Assembly: GCA_028278555.1 (NCBI GenBank)
Contig: JANQEA010000059.1
Location: 1-50,452 of the forward strand
DNA from: Candidatus Bipolaricaulota bacterium
GTDB lineage: Bacteria; Bipolaricaulota; Bipolaricaulia; UBA7950; UBA9294
Reading direction: 5' to 3'
Length of the DNA: 50,452 nt
The position numbers and the translations under genes were made by a program. Below, one piece after another: positions 35,893-43,444 of the stretch; the stretch's first letter is position 1, and each line of letters opens with the position of its first letter. The notes below the pieces were generated by a model. It was not told where the DNA came from. It saw only the letters and a list, made by a program, of their open reading frames with translations, and did not search any database.

Positions 35893-37326
35893 CTAGGGAA
35901 TCAACCCCCAGCCGGTCTGCACATCGTGCCCGGGCGCTCCGAGATCGATCGCTTCGGCTGTGAGTGTCGCGATCAGCGCGGCAACGCTTAGGCTCGGGTC
36001 GGAAGCGATGTGAAACGCCGCCACGCCGGCGACGTGGGGAGCGGCAAACGACGTCCCGGATCCGGTCCTCAGCGTCCCTCCGGGAATCAACGAGAGCACA
36101 TCGACGCCGCGGCTGACCAAGTCGAGCTCCTCCCCGACGTTCGAGAACCCCGCCGGGTTCCCTTCGCGATCGACCGCACCGACAGTCAGGACCTCACTCC
36201 AGCGGGCGATCGGACCGAGTTCCTCGGCGCCGTTCCCGGCAATCGCGACCACGAGGACGTCGCGCGCGACGGCGCGCCGGATCGCCTCCCGAACCTCGAT
36301 GGGCGGCACGCGCGTCGCGTAGAGCGACAGGTTGATGATCCGAGCTCCTTGATCGACCGCGTAGTCGATCGCCGCCGCGAGACGCGGCCAGTCGGAGGTG
36401 TAGAAGACGCCCTCTGCATCGAGGAGTCGGAGATCCATCACGCGGACGCTGCACGGTACACCGGTCGGCAGACGACTCTCCACCGCGTCGACGAGTACGC
36501 CGGCGACGAAGGTCCCGTGCCAGTGGATCGGCGACCCGGACAGGCTGTCCGGATCGTCGTCGCGAAAATCCCACCCGAAGACGTCATCGACGTAGCCGTT
36601 TCCGTCGTCGTCGATCCGGTTGTCCGGGATCTCCAGCGGATTTCGCCAGACGCGGCAAGCGATCGCCGGGATCGTCCGATCGATCCCCGAATCGATCACA
36701 GCCACAACGACGTCGACCGGTTGAGCAGCGAGCGGCTCGATCTCACGGGACACGTAGCTGCTCCGCGAACAGGTGAGGAAGACATCCTCCAGATGCGGCG
36801 CCCCGGCCGACTCGATGATCCGGGATTCTCCATCGAGGAGGTGCGCGTTCGTGCACGAGACCGACAGATGACGGTAGAACTCGCCGAGGGCGATCGCGCC
36901 GCCGTACCCGGCGACGAGGTTGCAGGCTCGAATCGCGATGTCCGAGGCAAAGCAGGCCTTGCTCCCGTCGATGTAGATCGCCGAACGCGGACTGATCACC
37001 GTCAATCCTTCGAGGGTGAGCCGGAAACAGGAGAGAATCTGGATCGATCCGAGGATGACGCACGCGTTCGAGTCGGCGACCGGGTCCCAGCACGGAATCT
37101 CGGGATCGAACGCCGGAGGGAGATCGCCGAGGATCGTCACCTCGGCCTTGTGGTCGATGACGAGATCCTCTCGATAGACGCCGTTGGCGATTCGGATGAC
37201 GTCTCCGGATCGCGCCGCATCGATCGCCGCTTGGATCGTCCGGTACTCGAGCGGCACGTGGCGCTCGACCGACAGCGCGACGAGCGACAGGCCGATGACG
37301 ATGCTCAGCGTGATCGACAGCCGCAT
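35893..37326 (-). CDS. Exported subtilisin-like (S8) serine protease with N-terminal beta-helix
   Basis: 477 residues from the ATG at 37326 (AGGAGG upstream; signal peptide MRLSITLSIVIGLSLVALS). The S8 catalytic triad is complete: D212 in VIDSGID, H270 in HWHGTFVAG and S426 in GTSFAAPHVAG, with the family loop DDDGNGYVDDVFGWDF. Instead of an I9-type propeptide, residues about 30-200 resemble a right-handed beta-helix (TIQAAIDAARSGDVIRIANGVY, then ILSCFRLTLEGLTVI), as in pectate-lyase-like domains. It probably works outside the cytoplasm, perhaps maturing neighbouring surface proteins. It lies 62 bp after the last ECF-operon gene on the same strand, and 14 bp from the convergent barrel gene. 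Confidence 0.9.
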   Translation of the reverse strand: MRLSITLSIVIGLSLVALSVERHVPLEYRTIQAAIDAARSGDVIRIANGVYREDLVIDHKAEVTILGDLPPAFDPEIPCWDPVADSNACVILGSIQILSCFRLTLEGLTVISPRSAIYIDGSKACFASDIAIRACNLVAGYGGAIALGEFYRHLSVSCTNAHLLDGESRIIESAGAPHLEDVFLTCSRSSYVSREIEPLAAQPVDVVVAVIDSGIDRTIPAIACRVWRNPLEIPDNRIDDDGNGYVDDVFGWDFRDDDPDSLSGSPIHWHGTFVAGVLVDAVESRLPTGVPCSVRVMDLRLLDAEGVFYTSDWPRLAAAIDYAVDQGARIINLSLYATRVPPIEVREAIRRAVARDVLVVAIAGNGAEELGPIARWSEVLTVGAVDREGNPAGFSNVGEELDLVSRGVDVLSLIPGGTLRTGSGTSFAAPHVAGVAAFHIASDPSLSVAALIATLTAEAIDLGAPGHDVQTGWGLIP

Positions 37327-37388
37327 GGGCGAACGCCTCCTCTCCCACCGGACAGTACTCCACCGACCCTCGCTCGACAATCGACTGC

Positions 37389-37916
37389 TCAATCGAACCG
37401 CAAGACGATGCGTGCAACGTTCTTCACCCAATAGCTCCCGGCCGATTCGGCCCCGTAGTCGGCGTTGCTCACCCCGCCGTCGGCCGGGAGGACAGCAATC
37501 CGGTAGCCGTCCGGCCAATCGGGGACGGTCCGACCGTTGAAAGAGAACGCCAAGACGAGAGGCTGCTCCGAATCCTCGACCCGCCGTCGTTCGATTTCGA
37601 CACGGTAGCCGTCCTCCGCGATGACGACGACGGACGTGTAGTCGGCATCGACCCCGAGCAGGTCGATCAGACGAACCCCACAGTACTCGCCCTCATCGCG
37701 CCAATTGCCGAACTGATTCTCGTACGATCCGCGCCGACAGAACCGCGGAAGGCGCTCGATCGTTTTCAAGCCGATCGTCCGCTCCGTCCCGGCAAGATCG
37801 ATGATCGCAATCGTCGGTCCGGCCGGCGCGGACGTCCAACGAACGACAATCGGAGTGACGACTGCGACGATCAACGCGAGGAAGCCTAGGAGATAGGCCG
37901 GTCGAATCCCGCGCAT
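37389..37916 (-). CDS. Membrane-anchored sulfite-oxidase-fold (Oxidoreductase_molyb-like) binding protein of the ECF operon
   Basis: 175 residues from the ATG at 37916, which shares a base with the EcfT stop (TGATG). One N-terminal helix (YLLGFLALIVAVVTPIVV) serves as signal anchor, followed by a single domain with the PF00174-type pattern: IERLP, CGVRLIDLLG, VIAEDGYRVEI, LAFSFNG, GYRIAVLP and SYWVKNVARIVL. The canonical Mo-ligating Cys context is not evident, so ligand binding rather than catalysis is likely. The same domain occurs fused to the S-component and in three copies in the exported protein of this operon. Confidence 0.75.
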   Translation of the reverse strand: MRGIRPAYLLGFLALIVAVVTPIVVRWTSAPAGPTIAIIDLAGTERTIGLKTIERLPRFCRRGSYENQFGNWRDEGEYCGVRLIDLLGVDADYTSVVVIAEDGYRVEIERRRVEDSEQPLVLAFSFNGRTVPDWPDGYRIAVLPADGGVSNADYGAESAGSYWVKNVARIVLRFD

Positions 37917-38683
37917 CAGATCCACCCCCCACGCGTCGCCACGACCGTCAAGACGACCAGCAGGCCGGTAGCAGCGAGCGCGATCCCGTCGGCCGCCTCG
38001 AACCGTTCGGGGTTTGGATAGGTTCGGCGTGGATGAAGGCCGAAGCACCGTCCCTTCATCGAGAGGGCGATGCTGTCGACCCGCATCAGCCCGGAGACGA
38101 GGACCGGCACGAACGTATATCGGATGGCGCGACGGATCCCTGTGACGCTTCGGACCGATGCTTGCAGACCTCGGACCCGCTGCGCCTCACGGACGATCCT
38201 CAGCTCTCGCTGGAAGAACGGTACGAACCGCATCGCGAGGATCAGCAGATAGCCGTACCGATACGGGATGCCGAACCGGATCAGCATCCCCGCCAGACGG
38301 TCCGGATCGACGACGTGGACGAACAGGAGGCTTGAGGCGAGGACGACGAGGAATCTGAGGGCCATCCCGGCGCCGGCGAGGAGGCCGGCGTCGGTGATGC
38401 GGGAGAACCCCTCGATCACGGGCATCCCCTCCCGGACCGAAAGGACCTGAGCGATGAACAGTATCGCAGCGAAGACGAGCACGAATCGGAGACTCCGGAG
38501 GAACGCGCCGACCGAGAGCCCCGACCAACCGGCGAGGATCATAACGATCCCGAGCGTCCCGAGGCGGACAATGACGCTCGGCGAGGCGAGAACGACGCCG
38601 ACGAGCCCGATCAGCAACACGAGGTTCGCGATCGGAGTCGCTGTTCGGAGCCCTCGATCTCCCTGCATCGCCCGATCGCTCAA
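37916..38683 (-). CDS. ECF transporter transmembrane component EcfT (CbiQ family)
   Basis: 255 residues with about five to six membrane helices. The cytoplasmic coupling helices that bind the ATPases carry variants of the usual Ala-Arg-Gly motifs: REAQRVRG near the middle and SMKGRCFG near residue 215. EcfT links the S-component to the two ATPase domains and converts ATP hydrolysis into substrate release. The start overlaps the ATPase gene stop as ATGA, and the stop shares a base with the next start, so it is tightly coupled within the operon. Confidence 0.9.
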   Translation of the reverse strand: MSDRAMQGDRGLRTATPIANLVLLIGLVGVVLASPSVIVRLGTLGIVMILAGWSGLSVGAFLRSLRFVLVFAAILFIAQVLSVREGMPVIEGFSRITDAGLLAGAGMALRFLVVLASSLLFVHVVDPDRLAGMLIRFGIPYRYGYLLILAMRFVPFFQRELRIVREAQRVRGLQASVRSVTGIRRAIRYTFVPVLVSGLMRVDSIALSMKGRCFGLHPRRTYPNPERFEAADGIALAATGLLVVLTVVATRGGWI

Positions 38684-40122
38684 CCGTCCGCCTCCCAGAA
38701 GCCGGGGAGGAAAGCCGTTCGCCCCCTGGAACGAAGCTGCACGAAGACCTCCGATGGCGCACCGAGGATCGGCTCCTCGTCGAGGTAGAGGATCCGATCG
38801 GCAAGCGCCTCGATCAGGGGCACGTCATGGGACACGAGGACGGCTGCGCCGCCACGTCCGCAGTGGGATCGGATCTGCGCAACGATCCACGCGACGTTCC
38901 GGCGGTCTTGCCCGATGAACGGCTCGTCGAGGAGGAGAAGATCCGGCTCGCGTCGGAGCGCCGTCAGCAAGGTTAGCCGCCGTTGCTCGCCGAGGCTGAG
39001 CGAGAGGGGCGGGACGTCCGCGAGCCCGTCGAGCCGCCCTTCCGCGAGCCACTGCACGAGCTCGTCCGGGCGGCGGTCGGGGGCGTCGATCCGCAGCTCA
39101 CCGATGACCGTCCGCTCGAAGATCTGATGATGCGGATGCTGGAAGACGAACCCCACCGCGGTACCTGCGGATGTTTCGATTCGACCGGCGGTCGGCTCCG
39201 CGAGGCCGGCGACCAGCCGAAGGAGGCTCGTCTTCCCGCTTCCGTTCGGCCCTATGATGCCGAGGAGCTCGCCGCTGCGGACGTCGAGCGACAGCCTTTC
39301 GAAGAGCGGCTCGCCGTAGCCGAACGCAAGCCGGTCGATCGACAGGAGACGCTCCGCCGTCGGCGAGATCGCCGGCTTCCCCTCTCCGTTCTGAACACCG
39401 AGGCTCCGCGAGGGGATCCGCTCCCGCGGATGTCGAGAGACGAGGCGTCCGCGATCGAGCACCAGAACGCGAGGCTCCATGCTCATCAGAGGGCGAACGC
39501 GATGCTCGACGACGATCAGCCGCATTCCCCGTTCGTCTCGAAGCTTCGCGAGTAGGTCGAACAGCCGCTTCGCGCCGTCCGGGTCGAGATTGGCCGTCGG
39601 TTCGTCGAGGAGGAGGATCTCCGGGCGCATCGCGAGGATCGACGCGATCGCCAGCCGCTGCTTCTCGCCGCCGGAGAGGTCGGTCGTCTCCCGGTGCCGG
39701 AGATGCTCGATGCCGACCGCTGCCAGCGATTCATCGACCCGGGCGAGCACCTCTTCGCGCTCGAGACAGAGATTCTCCGGACCGAAGGCAATCTCACGCT
39801 CCACGCGGAGCGTGCAGATCTGTGCGTCCGGATCCTGCTGGATGTACCCGACACGCTGAGCGATCCGCGCCGAATCGGTCTCCCAGACCGGGATCCCGTC
39901 GATGCTGATCTCGCCGCCGACGGCCGCAGGGATGATCTCGGGGATGAATCCGCCGATCGCGCGGCAGAGGGTCGACTTGCCGCATCCGGACGGGCCGGTG
40001 ACGACGACCGTCTCGTTCGCAGCGATCGACTCGGTCAGTCCATCGATCGCTGGGTGATCCCGGTCCGGGTACGCAATCCGCAGATTCCGAATGTCGATTC
40101 CTCGAGACTCATTCAACGACAA
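38680..40122 (-). CDS. ECF transporter ATPase, two nucleotide-binding domains fused (EcfA-EcfA')
   Basis: 480 residues. Domain 1 (about 8-235): Walker A GPSGCGKS, signature LSGGEKQR, Walker B ILLLDEP, switch His in VVEHR. Domain 2 (about 265-470): Walker A GPNGSGKT, Q-loop in FVFQHPHHQIF, degenerate signature LSLGEQRR, Walker B LLLLDEP, switch His in VSHD. ECF ATPases are usually two subunits or homodimers; a fused pair is less common but known. No ATG is in frame near the start. TTG at 40122 is taken, with GGGTGA upstream and a 14-bp overlap with the S-component gene; TTG at 40116 is the alternative. Confidence 0.9.
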   Translation of the reverse strand: MSLNESRGIDIRNLRIAYPDRDHPAIDGLTESIAANETVVVTGPSGCGKSTLCRAIGGFIPEIIPAAVGGEISIDGIPVWETDSARIAQRVGYIQQDPDAQICTLRVEREIAFGPENLCLEREEVLARVDESLAAVGIEHLRHRETTDLSGGEKQRLAIASILAMRPEILLLDEPTANLDPDGAKRLFDLLAKLRDERGMRLIVVEHRVRPLMSMEPRVLVLDRGRLVSRHPRERIPSRSLGVQNGEGKPAISPTAERLLSIDRLAFGYGEPLFERLSLDVRSGELLGIIGPNGSGKTSLLRLVAGLAEPTAGRIETSAGTAVGFVFQHPHHQIFERTVIGELRIDAPDRRPDELVQWLAEGRLDGLADVPPLSLSLGEQRRLTLLTALRREPDLLLLDEPFIGQDRRNVAWIVAQIRSHCGRGGAAVLVSHDVPLIEALADRILYLDEEPILGAPSEVFVQLRSRGRTAFLPGFWEADG

Positions 40123-41146
40123 GACGCGTCACCCGCCGAACCCAGAACGCACCGTCGTAGCCCGCCGCCATCAACCTCAATCGACCCTCCTCGATCGTCA
40201 AGAGGACATCCGAGTCCGAATGGATCGCCTCCCACGCGAACGCGGCTTCGTACCCGTCCTCGGCGATCACACGGACCCTCGACGCCGTCTCCCGAGGACG
40301 AGCCCGTTCGAGGACGAGATGCACCGGTACGCCGACGTAGTCGCGGGGAGCCTCGGATGTAACGGCTCCGCGAAGCTCGGTTCGAACGCTCCGTTCGTCT
40401 CCCTCCCACTCTCCGTAGCGAAAGGTGAACGGCGCATCGACGGCCCCCTCGATCGACGCCTCGTCCGGCGCGGCGAACGGATCGTAGACGTTCAGGTAGT
40501 AGTGGATCCCCCCTCCGAGAAGGCCGAGGATCACGACAAGCGTCGCGACGTGGCGTGCCCACCGGCGCGGCTTTGCCGCTTCCGGATGCGGTGCACGGCG
40601 GACGATCCGAGAGGCGACCAGCAGCCTCTCCACGTCCCACGCGAGGTACCCGCCGAGGGCCGCCCCCGAGACGAACGACAGCCCGACCATGACGAGGATG
40701 AACTGCAACGAGACGCCGGAGAAGTAGATCGCTTGGAAGACGAAGACGTTCGACGCCGACGCGATGGCGCCGGTGATCAGCGTCAATACGAGCGAGCGCC
40801 GTGGAAGGATCCCCATTCCGACATCGATCAGCAGTCCCTCGACGAGCGAGACGAGGAGAACGATCACCCCGTGCGTCCCACCGGAGAGGAACTCGACCGC
40901 CCCCTTGAGGAGTCCGGTCAACGTTCCCGAACCGAACCGGCCGATCAAGAGCCGGGCGAGGAGTGACCAGACGACGTGCAGGCCGGCAATCAGCTGCCCG
41001 GCGCCGAACGGGACCCCGAACATCCGGTTGATCAGGTTGCCAAGGTAGCCGATGTAGGTCGACAGGACACCACCCGCCGCGGCGAGCAGAGCAACAAGGA
41101 CGAGATCGCGAACGCCGAATCGCTCCCTCGTTCTCTCATCGCCCAT
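40109..41146 (-). CDS. ECF substrate-specific (S) component fused to a sulfite-oxidase-fold domain
   Basis: 345 residues. Residues 1 to about 190 form six membrane helices typical of ECF S-components, with family-like stretches (GVPFGAGQLIAGLHVVWSLLARLLIG, LLKGAVEFLSGG, GLLIDVGMGI) that recall YkoE-type permeases. A further helix (ATLVVILGLLGGGIHYYLN) then presents an extracytoplasmic domain (about 230-345) with the same pattern as the neighbouring genes: YVGVPVHLVLERA, VIAEDGYEAAFAW and FWVRRVTRLVV. The ligand is not identified; operon context (TOBE regulator, Moco-fold domains) points to a Mo/W-related or pterin compound. The ATG at 41146 has no clear Shine-Dalgarno and lies 11 bp after the previous stop. 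Confidence 0.82.
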   Translation of the reverse strand: MGDERTRERFGVRDLVLVALLAAAGGVLSTYIGYLGNLINRMFGVPFGAGQLIAGLHVVWSLLARLLIGRFGSGTLTGLLKGAVEFLSGGTHGVIVLLVSLVEGLLIDVGMGILPRRSLVLTLITGAIASASNVFVFQAIYFSGVSLQFILVMVGLSFVSGAALGGYLAWDVERLLVASRIVRRAPHPEAAKPRRWARHVATLVVILGLLGGGIHYYLNVYDPFAAPDEASIEGAVDAPFTFRYGEWEGDERSVRTELRGAVTSEAPRDYVGVPVHLVLERARPRETASRVRVIAEDGYEAAFAWEAIHSDSDVLLTIEEGRLRLMAAGYDGAFWVRRVTRLVVE

Positions 41147-41157
41147 GATCGGTCGGT

Positions 41158-42654
41158 CTACAGGCTGAGCGTGATCTCCACGAGGAACTTCACCGGCTTG
41201 AGCCGCATCCCTTCAGGGAGTTCGACCGAATCGTCGTAGACAAACCGCATGTATCCGCTCGACGTCGGATCGAGGAAGACGCCATTCATCTTGAACGCGA
41301 CGATGAATCGATCGTCCCGCGCGATCAGATCCGATGTCACCGTCTGGGTGTACCCGTCGGACGCGACAAGCGTGATCGAGTACCCGGTGGCCGCTAGGGC
41401 GTCGTTGAAATCGCCGTCGTTGTAGAAGATCCCCTCCTCCGTCGCGGGGAAGAGTTCGTCGTCGACGTAGGCGATCAAGCGCCAGAGCGGAAGACCGGTG
41501 TACGTATGCGTCTCGCCTTTGCTCGTCGCGGTCACCGTCGCGGTGTGACACGGACATCCGATCCCCGCCTCGAGCTCGGCCCGTAAGAAGAAACGTTCGA
41601 CGGCTCCTGTCAACAGGAGGCTGTATTCCTCGTAGGTTCCGAGGACTTCGATCCCTGTCACCATCCTCGCGGAAAGCGAGCTGGTGAAGTGCGGGTCGTC
41701 CTCTCCGATCTGCACGATCCGCAGGGGACCGGGATCCTCGGGCATGTACGCGCCGTTCTCCTTGTACGCGAGGACCCAGACCCCTTCCGCCGTGTCGGAC
41801 AGTGTGCCGACCGCGTAGTTCATCGAGTAGCCGTCGGAGGCCGTCACACGGATCGTCGCGTCCGACGGGACGTTCCCGATAAGGGTCGTCAGCGGGACCC
41901 CGGTGTAGGTCGCGGTGTAATCGACGCCGGCCGAGTTGGTGAATGTCCCGGGCGCGGTGATCAGTTCCAGCGCTTCCAGTTCGGCGAGGGTGTACTCGAG
42001 CAGCGAACCACCCTTGGCGAGCGTGAGAACCACGCCCTCCGCGGCAGCGATCTCGGTCGGCGGCTCCTCCGTCGGGAGCGGCAGAGGCGATCCGTCGTAG
42101 TCGACGACGAGGTACGTGACCCCCTTGACCATCATCCCGGTCGTCGACGGCGCATCCCCGAAGTAGTGCGCCAGCTCGGTGCCGAATGCCCCGAGCATAT
42201 CGTCGTTCGAGAACCGCTCGTCCTCCGGGAGGAAGACAAGCATCGGCGCGTCCTCCCAGTCGGGCGTTCCGTCGATCGACGTCGCGAGGACCGCCGGTCC
42301 GGCGGCCGTCTCTCCGTAGACGACGGCACGCGGGAGGGTTTTGTACCAGCCATCAAGCGCGACGACGCTGAGCGTCTCCCCCTCGGCCAGACCGCCGAGT
42401 GCCTCGACGATGCTCAGGAGCGGGACGCCGGTGTAGGCATGAATCCCTTTCCAGTTCTCCGCGCCATCGGTCATCGCCGGCCCCTCGTAGGCGACGCGCC
42501 CCGAGATCTCGCCGACAACGGCAAGATCGACCGGGATCGTCTCGTCGCCTCGGACGAAGTAGACCGTCCATCCTGCCTGTTGCGACCACCCGGCGACTCC
42601 GGCCGCGCAGACCATCGCCGCCAGGACAACGAACACCCGTACGCTCCTTCGCAT
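41158..42654 (-). CDS. Secreted protein with three tandem sulfite-oxidase-fold (Oxidoreductase_molyb-like) units
   Basis: 498 residues, signal peptide RVFVVLAAMVCAAGVAGWSQ, strong AAAGGAG before the ATG. Three similar domains: unit 1 (about 25-200) with YTGVPLLSIVEAL and VVALDGWYKTL; unit 2 (about 205-345) with YTGVPLTTLI, VTASDGYSMNY, LAYKENG and GPLRIVQIG; unit 3 (about 350-498) with YTGLPLWRLI, LVASDGYTQTV, VAFKMNG and YMRFVY. The GV.L..L..DGY..MNG..RIV pattern is that of PF00174 domains. A CPCH motif occurs only before unit 3. Probably a periplasmic or surface binding protein delivering substrate to the ECF complex. Confidence 0.8.
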   Translation of the reverse strand: MRRSVRVFVVLAAMVCAAGVAGWSQQAGWTVYFVRGDETIPVDLAVVGEISGRVAYEGPAMTDGAENWKGIHAYTGVPLLSIVEALGGLAEGETLSVVALDGWYKTLPRAVVYGETAAGPAVLATSIDGTPDWEDAPMLVFLPEDERFSNDDMLGAFGTELAHYFGDAPSTTGMMVKGVTYLVVDYDGSPLPLPTEEPPTEIAAAEGVVLTLAKGGSLLEYTLAELEALELITAPGTFTNSAGVDYTATYTGVPLTTLIGNVPSDATIRVTASDGYSMNYAVGTLSDTAEGVWVLAYKENGAYMPEDPGPLRIVQIGEDDPHFTSSLSARMVTGIEVLGTYEEYSLLLTGAVERFFLRAELEAGIGCPCHTATVTATSKGETHTYTGLPLWRLIAYVDDELFPATEEGIFYNDGDFNDALAATGYSITLVASDGYTQTVTSDLIARDDRFIVAFKMNGVFLDPTSSGYMRFVYDDSVELPEGMRLKPVKFLVEITLSL

Positions 42655-42672
42655 TGTCTCTCCTTTGATCGA

Positions 42673-43350
42673 TCAGGTATGGATTGCGGTGATGGGGATC
42701 GCTATGTAGACCGGATCCCCCTCCGCCAGGCCGAGCCGTTCGACGCTCCGTTCCGCGTGAAGCGCATTCAGCTCGAACCCGGCGCCGACAAGGACGAGGT
42801 TGGTCACCCCACCGAGACGGCGGATCTTCTTGACGCGAACCGAGAGGATGTTCTCCGCGGTCGATGCTGCCGGATCCGGGCGATCTCGCGAAACGAGGAC
42901 GACCTCGGGTGGAATGGTGATTGTCAGCTCCCGCCCGCGACCGAAATGGAAGACGTCGATCGCTTCCTCTCCGAGCCGGATCGCGCAGAGAGCCCCCTCT
43001 CGCTGCATAACCCGCGCTCGGTAGGTGTTCTTCTCGAAGAGGAGAGACCATTCGGGGAGCCGCGTCTTCGGGCGATTCCGCCGGTCCTGGGCGGCGAGCC
43101 GCTCAGACCAAAGGAGCCGTTCCATCACCTCTCGCGGGGTTCCAGACGAGACGAGAAGCTCCGACATGTCGACATCGAGAGAATCGGCGAGCCGCCGGAT
43201 CTCAGGCAGACCGGGTGCCGGTCGCGTCCCATGCTCGATCCTCGACAGCCGGCTGTAGTTCATCCCTGTTCTCTCCGCCAGATCGCGTAGGCTGTATCCC
43301 TTCCTCTGACGCGCGGTGTGGAGCAGATCCCCGAATTGACGCTTTCGCAT
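42673..43350 (-). CDS. XRE-family regulator with C-terminal TOBE (molybdate/tungstate-type) domain
   Basis: 225 residues. Residues 5-65 are a helix-turn-helix of the XRE/Cro type (GYSLRDLAERTGMNYSRLSRIEHG). The middle part is unassigned. Residues about 160-222 match a TOBE/Mop-like ligand domain (SAENILSVRVKKI then LNALHAERSVERLGL.EGDPVYIAI), as in ModE and ModC, which bind molybdate or tungstate. It is the first gene of the ECF operon, 18 bp before the secreted protein, and likely controls it in response to an oxyanion. The promoter appears leaderless. The XRE head is unlike ModE, which has a winged-helix LysR-like head. Confidence 0.83.
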   Translation of the reverse strand: MRKRQFGDLLHTARQRKGYSLRDLAERTGMNYSRLSRIEHGTRPAPGLPEIRRLADSLDVDMSELLVSSGTPREVMERLLWSERLAAQDRRNRPKTRLPEWSLLFEKNTYRARVMQREGALCAIRLGEEAIDVFHFGRGRELTITIPPEVVLVSRDRPDPAASTAENILSVRVKKIRRLGGVTNLVLVGAGFELNALHAERSVERLGLAEGDPVYIAIPITAIHT

Positions 43351-43356
43351 GGGAGG

Positions 43357-43387
43357 AGTCTATCCCTGCTGTTGCCAACTGTCAACA
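43357..43387 (-). promoter_or_regulatory. Leaderless sigma70-type promoter and dyad of the XRE-TOBE/ECF operon
   Basis: On the minus strand TTGACA (43380-43385), a 17-bp spacer and TAGACT (43357-43362) lie six bases before the ATG at 43350, so transcription should begin at or next to the start codon. No Shine-Dalgarno is present, in agreement. A dyad TGTTG...CAACA (43370-43387) covers the -35 box and is a plausible autoregulatory operator. Confidence 0.62.
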
Positions 43388-43431
43388 GACGCAGATCCTG
43401 AGTTGAGACGGACGCGCCACGCTCAATGACA

Positions 43432-43444
43432 TACAATCCGCGCC
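43432..43444 (+). promoter_or_regulatory. Candidate leaderless -10 element for the MATE gene
   Basis: TACAAT (43432-43437) lies seven bases before the ATG at 43445, and no Shine-Dalgarno is visible. No -35 hexamer is found at 16-19 bp; TTGAGA (43403-43408) is 23 bp away. Together with the opposite promoter it fills the 94-bp divergent gap. Confidence 0.4.

Noticed and set aside
43403..43437. TTGAGA and TACAAT as a full promoter for the MATE gene
   Set aside because: The spacer is 23 bp, too long for sigma70; only the -10 element was kept.
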